Of a DNA stretch of 5,477 bases, positions 1 through 5,477 are shown in pieces; position 1 is the stretch's first letter, and each line of letters starts with the position of its first letter. Origin of the DNA: Planctomycetota bacterium (GTDB lineage Bacteria > Planctomycetota > Planctomycetia > Planctomycetales > Planctomycetaceae). A program made the position numbers and the translations under genes. Location: positions 1-5,477 of the forward strand of contig JAADHY010000384.1 of the NCBI GenBank assembly GCA_013151585.1, written 5' to 3'. The notes under the pieces were generated by a model that was not told the origin of the DNA, ran no database searches, and was given only the letters and a program-made list of their open reading frames with translations.

Positions 1-1
1 C

Positions 2-406
2 GAAGGGCCGGGCGTCGCATGGATCACGGTGATCGTGGTGGCCGCGCTGGCCGTCGCTGGTGAAGTTCTGGAGTCGATGGCCGGAGCGGCCGGAGCCGTC
101 AAGCTAGGGGCCAGTCGGAGATCGGTGATCCTATCGCTGGCTGGTGCCGTCGTCGGGAGCATCGCCGGGGCGAGCGTTTTGGCGCCCGTGCCCGTCATCG
201 GTCTGCCTTTGGGAGCGGTCGGCGGCGGCGCGGTGGGCGCGTTTTGCGGTGCGCTGGCCGGCGAACTCTGGAAGGGAAAACACGGAGCAGAAGCGGTGGC
301 CGTCGGCAAGGCCGCTTTCGCCGGCCGGCTATGGGGCACCGCGGGAAAGCTCGTTATTGGGGCGGTCATGGTGCTCTTGGTGGCCATTGACGCCTTCGTG
401 AACTGA
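2..406 (+). CDS. DUF456 family membrane protein, 3' part (5' end outside window)
   Basis: The reading frame is open from the window edge to a TGA at 404-406, giving 134 residues with the true start outside. The visible part matches the C-terminal half of DUF456 (PF04306) small integral membrane proteins: an opening hydrophobic helix (about residues 6-20), then GEVLES and GASRRS, then a Gly/Ala-rich pair of membrane segments around APVPVIGLPLGAVGGG, a short charged GELWKGKHGAE stretch, and a last hydrophobic helix ending in AFVN. The GEVLE and VIGLPLGA patterns are what I recall as typical of the family; intact members are about 160 residues, so perhaps 25-30 residues are missing. The family has no established function. 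The only nearby in-frame start (GTG at 29) would cut into the first membrane segment and is not believed. It converges on the minus-strand SGNH gene with 14 bp between stops; that gap (407-420) holds a GCGGCCGC palindrome but no convincing terminator. Confidence 0.85.
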   Translation, partial: EGPGVAWITVIVVAALAVAGEVLESMAGAAGAVKLGASRRSVILSLAGAVVGSIAGASVLAPVPVIGLPLGAVGGGAVGAFCGALAGELWKGKHGAEAVAVGKAAFAGRLWGTAGKLVIGAVMVLLVAIDAFVN

Positions 407-420
407 GCGGCCGCGCTAAG

Positions 421-1131
421 CTACATCGAATGATTTGTGGATTTCCCGCCGAGAAGATACGGCCGCAAGACGCGGGTCCAAAGGCAGTAGCCTCTTGCGT
501 TCAAATGGAGACCATCCGAACGGAACAGTTCTTCGCGAGGCCGGCCGTCCGGGCCCAGCATCGGCGTCCAAATGTCGACAAACTCCAGCCGGTCGTCTTT
601 CCGCGTCAATCGCCGGATTGCGTCGTTGGCCTTTTTCATTTTGTCAGCCAAGTGCCAGCGACTGAGACTGGGCTTGATGGCAATGAAGACAATCTTCGTT
701 TGCGGAAGTCGCTCGTGGACCGTCCCGACGAATCGTAGGAAATCTTGCACGACCTGTTGCGGGCTGTCGCCGCGCGCGATGTCGTTGTCACCCGCGTAAA
801 GCACCACGATTCGCGGCTCATAGGGCAAAATGATGCGTTCGGCGAAGTACACGGAATCGGCGATGACAGATCCGCCGAAGCCGCGGTTGATAGTGACCAA
901 ATCAGGAAATGACTGCTTCAGATCCCACAGTCGGATACTGGAACTCCCGACAAACAGGATCGCCTTTTTGGGCGGAGCTTGCTGGCGATCTTGTTCTTCG
1001 AACGCGCGAATCGCCTTTTCCCACCGCTCCGGCCCCGGCGGTTTTTGCGCCGAGCTGCGGGTCGTGACAGTAACGATCAGCAAGATTGCAAAGGCGGCTC
1101 GAGCTGGCTGGAGTCCTTTTTCAAAAACCAT
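421..1131 (-). CDS. Secreted SGNH/GDSL-type hydrolase
   Basis: The protein has 236 residues. It starts with a signal peptide: a basic stretch, a hydrophobic core at about 13-24 (FAILLIVTVT), and a likely cleavage after SSA at 28. The SGNH hydrolase fold follows. Block I is FVGSSSIRLW (61-69), where the usual GDS is GSS and Ser64 is the likely nucleophile. Block II is RGFGGS (83-88). Block III is GDND (114-117), with Gly114 and Asn116 for the oxyanion hole. Block V is DGLHLN (206-211), giving Asp206 and His209 to complete the triad. These hydrolases cleave ester bonds, often acyl groups on sugars or lipids; the substrate here is unknown, but the DUF4091 gene 59 bp upstream suggests carbohydrate de-acylation outside the cytoplasm. 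The ATG at 1131 was chosen because GGAG lies 7 nt upstream and a signal peptide follows directly. The frame stays open to 1530, but those 133 extra codons run inside the DUF4091 gene in another frame and look like noise. Confidence 0.9.
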   Translation of the reverse strand: MVFEKGLQPARAAFAILLIVTVTTRSSAQKPPGPERWEKAIRAFEEQDRQQAPPKKAILFVGSSSIRLWDLKQSFPDLVTINRGFGGSVIADSVYFAERIILPYEPRIVVLYAGDNDIARGDSPQQVVQDFLRFVGTVHERLPQTKIVFIAIKPSLSRWHLADKMKKANDAIRRLTRKDDRLEFVDIWTPMLGPDGRPREELFRSDGLHLNARGYCLWTRVLRPYLLGGKSTNHSM

Positions 1132-1138
1132 GTTCAAT

Positions 1139-1142
1139 CTCC
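1139..1142 (-). promoter_or_regulatory. Ribosome binding site of the SGNH hydrolase gene
   Basis: Reading on the minus strand, GGAG is followed by 7 nt (ATTGAAC) and then the ATG at 1131. It decides the start against the much longer open frame. The same GGAG-7 nt-ATG spacing is seen at the DUF4091 gene. The 59-bp gap around it (1132-1190) shows no separate promoter, only a weak 5-bp CTGTC/GACAG inverted repeat, so co-transcription with the upstream gene is likely. Confidence 0.65.
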
Positions 1143-1190
1143 GCAGAGCCTTTTCGGCTGTCCCTCGGTAGCGACAGGCCAAGCCAAACG

Positions 1191-3743
1191 CTAATTGCGT
1201 TCTCCCAACGCCGTCAATGCTTTCAGCAATTCGACGCGGACGCGGTCGGCTGTGCTGCGGTCTTTGGGCTGATGCCAGCGGATCTGTTTGACGTCGTCGC
1301 CGGCCAGTACCTTGCTCACTGCGGCTTCCAGCAACTGCTCGGCCCGCGTCACCGTCTCGTCGTGCCGTCCGGACTTCTTCGCTTGGTCCACGGCCCGGCG
1401 CAACATCACCAGGTACTCGTAGTCCTCGACGCTTTCCCGAATCGCCTCCATGTGTTTGCCTGCGACGACAGACGTCTTGTCCAGAAACAGCGGCGTGTAC
1501 GGGCCATGCTTGGCGTAATACTCGTTCCACGACGACGCATACCCGTTGTCACCGAAGGCCCAAAAGAACGAGCCGGTCCCACCGACTTGCCAGCAGTGCC
1601 ATGCTTGCAGCCGGTAGTAGCTGTAAGGATCGAGCAACTTGGCCGGGCCGGAGCACGAATAGAATTGCAGCATGCGGCCTCGGCGGCGCTGTTTCAAGTA
1701 GAACCGAGCGAACGGTTCGCCGCGATCCAGCCACATCGGACGGTTCGGACACAGGACGTCGCAAACCTCGAAGAGTTCCGGTGGGGCCGCAGCCGGGTTG
1801 CGGTAAGTCGGGTCTTCCCAGATGATCACTTCTGGCTCGGCGGCTTGAATCGCTTTGGCCCAGGCCAGCAGCGCGGTGATGTCCGAGCCCTCGTGCGGTT
1901 CATCGTGAATGAGCAACCCAAGCCGGTTCGGGGCGATCCCTTTTGAACGCAGATGCCGGACCCAAGCGGAAATCCACGTCGCCACACGCTGGTTGAACTC
2001 TTTCGAACCGATTTCGGCTCCGCCCAGCGCCGTCTTAACCGCTCCGCCGTAATGAGCGACCGAAAGGAACACCAAATAGACTTTGGCGTTCGGCCAAGCG
2101 GCGATCCATTCGTCCAAACGTCGTGTGTCGAGGTGAATGTTCGAAGGATCGTTCTTGTCAAACCGGAAAGAACGCAGCACGGCTGCTGTAGCCCACGGTG
2201 CATTGACAAAATGCTCCTGCAAGTGCTTCAAGAACTCGTCACGGTTCTGCGGAGTGATGCCGTACGAGCCGGCTCCGTCGGTGTAGCTCCAGCCTCCGAC
2301 CCAGAGTGTCGTCTGTTTTGGGAAATCCAGCGGCCACACACGGAGCCGCACGGGGACCGTCTGCCGACCGACCGAAGGGGCTTCCAGCACGAGTCGCCCG
2401 CTGTAGCGGCCGGGCTTGAGGTCCGTCACGTGAAACGTGAGCCAAAGTTGCTGCAGCAGTCCTGGTCGCACACGCAGCCGCCACGCTGCGTCCACTCGTT
2501 CGGCTACGGGCAGCGCGGCGGCAACCGGTTTGCTTTGCGACGTGTCCGTCCACGGAACTTCATGTAACGTCACGTACGGCGGCGCCGATCCGCCTGGCAA
2601 GTCTTCCAGCCACACGCGAACGGTCAGCGTCCTGTCGGTGCTGTTGGCCAAGTTGATGGCCGCGGCTCGATACTCTCCTCGCATCGTGTGGACTTCAATC
2701 GCTTCAGCGCTGGATGCCGGCGGCGGACCAAACAACGGCAACGGGTCCCACGGGCAGGCCACGCGGACCGCCAACTTGGGCACCGTCAGCTCACGCCACA
2801 ACGCGGCTTGCACGCGAAACAGCGCCTCGTGCCGCGGTCCGATCGGCAAGACCGCTCGAAACGACGGTCCGGCCGCGACGTGGTCCGGGCCGCCCGCCAC
2901 GACCGCCGCCAGTTGCCTTTGCAGTTGCTGTCGGACGCTGTCTTTCAAGGCCGCGCTGTCGATGGCCTCCGACAGTGCGGCTCGGTCGGAGTTCCAACGA
3001 TGCTGAAGGGCCCGTTGGACTCGCAACTCTTGATAAAGCGTCACGGCATCTGTGGCTTGACCGCGGTCCAGATTCGCTTTCAGCCACTCGGCCGGTCCGC
3101 GAAACACCTCGACTTCATCTGTGAAGACGAATGGGCCTCCCGGCAACGGGACGATCAAGAACTGCACGAACCGCCCGCGAGTGCGCAACTTCTGCGTGAC
3201 CAACTTGCGAATGGCATACCGTTTCGGCCAAGGGCCGTGTTCCGCCTGATCCAGCGCGACTAGGTCACCAGCGTTGTGCCATGTTTTTGAGTCGTCGCTG
3301 ACGAGGATGTGGACAGCCAGCGGCCAAGTGACGCCGGCCGTCCCCGCCGCCGTGGTCATCGAGACGCCCTGAATCGGCTCGACGCGGCCCAGGTCCACCG
3401 TGATCGTCACGTACCGTGGCCGCTGCCAGCCGACCGTACCCTTCTGCGTCCAAAAGTAACCCCTCGTGGTCTTTCCGTCGGTCAGTTGCTTCTCGTCCCC
3501 CGCATCGGTGCAGTGCCGATAGTTCGGCTTGGGAAAAAGGCGGTACGATTTGCCAAGAGCGATGTTGATACGCTTCAGCGATTGATCGGCCGGCGGTCGG
3601 TCTGCCGGTCGCACTGTCGATGTTGAGAACGATATTGTGAACAGACTAAGCAAAGCCACCACTGGCCCGAAGGAGTTCCTGATCCCTTGGCCAGTCGATC
3701 GCCGCTCTCCCACCGATTCTTGTGGAGTTCCTCTGCTGTTCAT
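1191..3743 (-). CDS. Secreted discoidin-like / DUF4091 glycoside-hydrolase-like protein
   Basis: The protein has 850 residues. A basic N-terminus and hydrophobic core (about 26-41, GPVVALLSLFTISFS) form a signal peptide. Residues about 58-216 resemble an F5/8 type C (discoidin-like) carbohydrate-binding domain: NIALGKSY at the start, a QLTDGKTTRGYFW turn, VTITVDLGR, and ILVSDDSKTW. Residues 217-300 are helical. Residues 345-470 look like beta-sandwich, ending in PVRLRVWPLDFP. Residues 475-720 look like a TIM-barrel-type domain with acidic motifs HDEPHE (613-618) and IWEDP (641-645). The C-terminal DUF4091 region covers about 715-785 (FFWAFGDNGYASSWNEYY, then EAIRESVEDYEYL), followed by a helical tail. 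DUF4091 proteins are widely held to be glycoside-hydrolase-like, but activity and substrate are unsettled; Glu615 as catalytic acid is my inference. The ATG at 3743 has GGAG 7 nt upstream and is followed by the signal peptide. The frame is open 82 codons further (to 3989), but that part would bury the signal peptide and lacks a good ribosome site. The SGNH gene follows after 59 bp, probably in one operon. Confidence 0.88.
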   Translation of the reverse strand: MNSRGTPQESVGERRSTGQGIRNSFGPVVALLSLFTISFSTSTVRPADRPPADQSLKRINIALGKSYRLFPKPNYRHCTDAGDEKQLTDGKTTRGYFWTQKGTVGWQRPRYVTITVDLGRVEPIQGVSMTTAAGTAGVTWPLAVHILVSDDSKTWHNAGDLVALDQAEHGPWPKRYAIRKLVTQKLRTRGRFVQFLIVPLPGGPFVFTDEVEVFRGPAEWLKANLDRGQATDAVTLYQELRVQRALQHRWNSDRAALSEAIDSAALKDSVRQQLQRQLAAVVAGGPDHVAAGPSFRAVLPIGPRHEALFRVQAALWRELTVPKLAVRVACPWDPLPLFGPPPASSAEAIEVHTMRGEYRAAAINLANSTDRTLTVRVWLEDLPGGSAPPYVTLHEVPWTDTSQSKPVAAALPVAERVDAAWRLRVRPGLLQQLWLTFHVTDLKPGRYSGRLVLEAPSVGRQTVPVRLRVWPLDFPKQTTLWVGGWSYTDGAGSYGITPQNRDEFLKHLQEHFVNAPWATAAVLRSFRFDKNDPSNIHLDTRRLDEWIAAWPNAKVYLVFLSVAHYGGAVKTALGGAEIGSKEFNQRVATWISAWVRHLRSKGIAPNRLGLLIHDEPHEGSDITALLAWAKAIQAAEPEVIIWEDPTYRNPAAAPPELFEVCDVLCPNRPMWLDRGEPFARFYLKQRRRGRMLQFYSCSGPAKLLDPYSYYRLQAWHCWQVGGTGSFFWAFGDNGYASSWNEYYAKHGPYTPLFLDKTSVVAGKHMEAIRESVEDYEYLVMLRRAVDQAKKSGRHDETVTRAEQLLEAAVSKVLAGDDVKQIRWHQPKDRSTADRVRVELLKALTALGERN

Positions 3744-3750
3744 CGTTTGT

Positions 3751-3754
3751 CTCC
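3751..3754 (-). promoter_or_regulatory. Ribosome binding site of the DUF4091 gene
   Basis: On the minus strand GGAG is followed by 7 nt (ACAAACG) and the ATG at 3743. It supports this start over in-frame upstream candidates at 3875 (ATG) and 3989, which have no comparable site. Confidence 0.65.
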
Positions 3755-3791
3755 GCCGGTTAGCAGGTCGGACCGGGATTCCGTGAACGAC

Positions 3792-3829
3792 TGCCAAAGC
3801 GTACCAAACCACGGCGCAACTTGCCAAAG
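3792..3829. repeat. Three phased 8-bp repeats, possible operator
   Basis: On the plus strand TGCCAAAG occurs at 3792-3799 and exactly again at 3822-3829, with the related TACCAAAC at 3802-3809. Start-to-start spacings are 10 and 20 bp, close to one and two helical turns, so all three would face the same side of the DNA. They lie about 50-90 bp upstream of the DUF4091 start codon, where a regulator could bind. The repeats are short and could be chance. Confidence 0.35.
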
Positions 3830-4044
3830 GACCGGCCGAGGGCGGTTTGCGGCTTTTTGACTCTTCGACCTTCATTGCCCGCGGGGGCACCGCGACCACC
3901 GTTTGTCTGACTTTGCGCGAAGGTCGGGCTGTTCTGCGATCGCTGGCCGGTGATTCCTGATTGACGAACTCTCCAGGCAAGCGAAACACCGGTGATAGGG
4001 ACGCTGGTGCTCTGTCAAAGGGAAAAATGGGATCATGCTTTCTT

Positions 4045-4093
4045 GTGGCGTGGGTGTCTCGCCCGCGAGCAGCGGCCGAGACGGCTGCCCCAC
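4045..4093. repeat. 49-bp near-symmetric intergenic inverted repeat
   Basis: Two 22-nt arms (4045-4066 and 4072-4093) flank a 5-nt loop, GAGCA. Folded, 16 positions form Watson-Crick pairs, 3 are G-U wobbles and 3 are mismatches. Both arms, each read 5' to 3' on its own strand, begin GTGG, carry GTCTCG in the middle and end CCGC, so the element is nearly the same from either side. No T run follows on either strand, so it does not look like a standard intrinsic terminator. From memory, similar GTGG...GTCTCG hairpins are dispersed between genes in planctomycete genomes (a REP-like element); that is recollection, not a search. Confidence 0.65.
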
Positions 4094-4149
4094 AGCCAAC
4101 TTCAACCCCAATTTTCGCTGTGACGCAGCATTAGGCGTGGAGGGCTCCA

Positions 4150-5268
4150 TCACACCGGCCCGGATTTTTTGCTCGGGCCGGTGCGACGGCGGATGAAATC
4201 CGGATCGTGGGCGTTCGACAGCGCCACATCGTAAGTGATCTCACCCGTCTGATAGAGTTCCAGCAGTGCGTTGTCCATCGTCTGCATTTGGAATTTTCGC
4301 CCCATCTGCATCTCGCTGTAGATCTGGTGCTCTTTGCGTTCGCGGATGAGGTTTCGGATGGCAGAGGTAGCGATGCAGACCTCACAAGCCAGCACACGGC
4401 CTTTCCCATCGGCACGCGGTAGCAGTTTCTGCGCGATAACCGCCTGCAGACAGCCTGACAGTTGCATGATGATTGCGTTCTGCTGGTTGGCAGGAAAAAC
4501 GCTGTAGATACGGTGGAGCGTCTGGACCGAGTCGGGCGTGTGGAGCGTGGCCATGACCAGATGGCCGGTTTCGGCGGCGATCAAAGCCGTTTCGATTGTT
4601 TCCAAGTCGCGCATCTCGCCGATCACGATCACGTCCGGGTCCTGGCGCAGAACGTGACGAAGCGCGTCCTGGAAGGAATGGACGTCGGTCTGGACCTCCT
4701 GTTGGACGATCACGCTCCGGATATTCTCGTGGACATATTCGACGGGGTCTTCGATTGGCACGATCTTCGCACGTCGCTCCCGGTTGATGACATCAATCAT
4801 GTAATTCAGAGTGGTCGTTTTCCCCATCCCGGTGGGGCCGGTGACCAAAATGAGCCCGGAACGGAGCCGTGTCAGTTCAGCGATGATCGGCGGAAGGCGG
4901 AGCTCTTCAGCCGACCGCACGCTCGATTCGCAAATCCGAATCGCCATTTCGGGGCACCCGCCGTGATAGTAGACGCTGGCGCGGAAACGCCCGAGGTCTT
5001 TCCAGAAGCAGGAAAAACAAATCTGCCACTCCTTTTCGAACTGTTCGCGCTTGCTGCGAGGAAGCAGCTCCTCGACAAGGTTCCGCAAGGTCGGCTCGTC
5101 GAGCGGTTCGCCCTTGACCGGTTGAATCTCGCCGTTCAATCGCAGCAACGGTGCCACTCCTCGGACCAGATGCACGTCACTGGCCCCGTGCTTCCGAGCG
5201 GCTCGCAGAATCTTGTCCAGAGTCCAAGCCACGGTCACCTCAGTTCTTGTCAGCCCGCCGGCTGTCAT
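4150..5268 (-). CDS. pilT: PilT-type twitching motility ATPase
   Basis: The protein has 372 residues, close to the usual 345-370 of PilT, the hexameric cytoplasmic ATPase that drives type IV pilus retraction. An N-terminal PAS-like region contains GASDVHL (87-93 in the 430-codon open frame, 29-35 here). The RecA-like core shows Walker A GPTGMGKTT (144-152, Lys150), the Asp box IEDPVEY (172-178), Walker B DPDVIVIGEMRD (210-221, Glu218) and the His box TGHLVMATLHT (234-244). AIRNLIRE (303-310) is the motif that marks PilT rather than PilB/GspE, and the tetra-cysteine zinc site of PilB is absent. The ATG at 5268 overlaps the TPR gene stop as ATGA, which favours coupled translation. A GTG at 5232 with GAGG 5 nt upstream is a real alternative and would give 360 residues beginning MAWTLDKIL. 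The frame runs open to 5442, but that stretch is the TPR gene in another frame. Cysteines are unusually many, including CFSC (84-87) and CEVC (295-298). No other pilus gene is in view. Confidence 0.9.
   Translation of the reverse strand: MTAGGLTRTEVTVAWTLDKILRAARKHGASDVHLVRGVAPLLRLNGEIQPVKGEPLDEPTLRNLVEELLPRSKREQFEKEWQICFSCFWKDLGRFRASVYYHGGCPEMAIRICESSVRSAEELRLPPIIAELTRLRSGLILVTGPTGMGKTTTLNYMIDVINRERRAKIVPIEDPVEYVHENIRSVIVQQEVQTDVHSFQDALRHVLRQDPDVIVIGEMRDLETIETALIAAETGHLVMATLHTPDSVQTLHRIYSVFPANQQNAIIMQLSGCLQAVIAQKLLPRADGKGRVLACEVCIATSAIRNLIRERKEHQIYSEMQMGRKFQMQTMDNALLELYQTGEITYDVALSNAHDPDFIRRRTGPSKKSGPV
4153..4183. repeat. Perfect 10-bp palindrome in the last codons of pilT
   Basis: CACCGGCCCG (4153-4162) and CGGGCCGGTG (4174-4183) are exact inverted copies separated by an 11-nt loop containing six T (plus strand). 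It encodes the TGPSKKSGPV end of PilT and stops right before the TGA. On the mRNA it would form a very stable GC stem with an A-rich loop. No T run follows on the minus strand, so it is not a textbook terminator; it may protect or punctuate the transcript. Confidence 0.6.
5238..5241 (-). promoter_or_regulatory. Shine-Dalgarno-like site before an alternative pilT start (GTG 5232)
   Basis: On the minus strand GAGG, within GAGGTGA, lies 5 nt before GTG at 5232-5230. This would start PilT at AWTLDKIL, which fits where the family usually begins. The upstream ATG at 5268 has only GGGG 2 nt away, but has the ATGA overlap. The start is therefore not settled. Confidence 0.35.
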
Positions 5269-5477
5269 CGCCCCGTTAGCCGGTTCCAAAGCCGCCTCAG
5301 CCACCAGCCGGATCGATCCAGTTCCGCCAGACACCGCAGTGTTTCTGCGTGTTGAGGACACAGTTCCAGGCAATGGGCAAAACTCTCTTTGGCCTGTCGA
5401 GTGAAACCGAGCCGCATTTCGCACACACCCTGGATATACCACGGGTAGTGCTGGTGCGGAGCGGAATGGACGGCCCG
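5265..5477 (-). CDS. TPR-repeat protein, C-terminal part (5' end outside window)
   Basis: A minus-strand frame is open from the window edge to a TGA at 5267-5265, giving 70 residues. Residues 13-46 fit one tetratricopeptide repeat by spacing: Trp13 (position 4), Gly17 (8), Gly24 (15), Ala29 (20), Phe33 (24) and Pro41 (32). The next helix begins at HAETLRCLAELDR, and the chain ends in a basic, Trp-rich tail (WWLRRLWNRLTGR). TPRs are protein-binding scaffolds; partner and location are unknown, since the rest is missing. The stop overlaps the pilT ATG as ATGA, so the two are probably translated together. The TPR pattern, the continuous frame to the window edge and the ATGA junction make this far more likely than reading pilT through the same bases. 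Confidence 0.75.
   Translation of the reverse strand, partial: RAVHSAPHQHYPWYIQGVCEMRLGFTRQAKESFAHCLELCPQHAETLRCLAELDRSGWWLRRLWNRLTGR

Larger units (their letters stand above)
3744..4149. other. Gene-free stretch between pilT and the DUF4091 gene
   Basis: About 400 bp without a convincing gene. It holds the ribosome site at 3751-3754, three short phased repeats (3792-3829) and a 49-bp inverted repeat (4045-4093). Promoter candidates for the DUF4091/SGNH pair are weak. On the minus strand TTGACA (4018-4013) is followed after 15 nt by TATCAC (3997-3992); the spacer is short. Nearer the gene, TTGGCA (3827-3822) is followed after 18 nt by TACGCT (3803-3798), which is a poor -10 box. No rho-independent terminator (GC stem plus T run) was seen behind pilT. 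A 92-codon open frame on the minus strand (4150-3872) begins at the pilT stop, but it reads through the inverted repeat and is not recognisable as protein. Confidence 0.6.

Noticed and set aside
407..420. Possible bidirectional terminator between the convergent stops
   Set aside because: Only a short GCGGCCGC palindrome with no T run on either strand; too little to call.
1132..1530. N-terminal extension of the SGNH hydrolase frame by 133 codons
   Set aside because: It lies inside the DUF4091 gene in another frame, is Arg-rich low-sense sequence, and the signal peptide plus ribosome site place the start at 1131.
1086..1946. Long plus-strand frame opposite the SGNH and DUF4091 genes
   Set aside because: It is antisense to two well-supported genes and its translation has no family pattern; long antisense frames are common in GC-rich genes.
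3744..3989. N-terminal extension of the DUF4091 protein by 82 codons
   Set aside because: No ribosome site at the upstream starts, unrecognisable sequence, and it would place the signal peptide about 100 residues inside the protein.
3872..4150. 92-codon frame starting at the pilT stop (TGATG junction)
   Set aside because: The junction looks like coupling, but the frame runs through the 49-bp inverted repeat, resembles no family, and has no predicted domain features.
4462..5355. Long plus-strand frame opposite pilT
   Set aside because: It mirrors the conserved pilT codons in antisense and shows no independent motifs.
5269..5442. Upstream extension of PilT to 5442
   Set aside because: These bases encode the TPR protein in another frame, and PilT proteins normally start close to the GASDVHL region.

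Overview
The window looks like ordinary chromosome from a Planctomycetota bacterium, probably of the Pirellulales type. This is inference from content: moderately high GC, a secreted DUF4091 (glycoside-hydrolase-like) protein paired with a secreted SGNH/GDSL hydrolase, a DUF456 membrane protein, and GC-rich intergenic inverted repeats. No mobile element, RNA gene, CRISPR array or defence system is visible.

Layout, left to right. At 2-406 (+) is the 3' end of a DUF456 membrane protein. It converges, with only 14 bp between stop codons, on a minus-strand cluster. Read in its own direction (right to left), that cluster starts with the C-terminus of a TPR protein (5477-5265). The TPR stop codon overlaps the start of a PilT-type ATPase gene (5268-4150) in an ATGA junction. 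A gene-free stretch of about 400 bp follows, then a secreted 850-residue discoidin-like/DUF4091 protein (3743-1191), and 59 bp later a secreted 236-residue SGNH hydrolase (1131-421). Both secreted-protein genes have the same GGAG-7 nt-ATG start arrangement.

Functional reading. The DUF4091 and SGNH genes form a plausible two-gene operon for outer-compartment carbohydrate work: one protein with sugar-binding and barrel-like parts, one esterase-type hydrolase that could remove acyl groups. The TPR/PilT pair is a separate unit, probably linked to type IV pilus retraction or a related motor; no other pilus gene lies in the window. The non-coding part holds a 49-bp near-symmetric inverted repeat, a perfect 10-bp palindrome in the last codons of pilT, and three short repeats at 10 and 20 bp spacing upstream of the DUF4091 gene.

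I found no clearly novel system. The items most worth a second look are the hidden TPR gene with its coupled start, the structured gap between the two units, and the uncharacterised DUF4091/SGNH pair.
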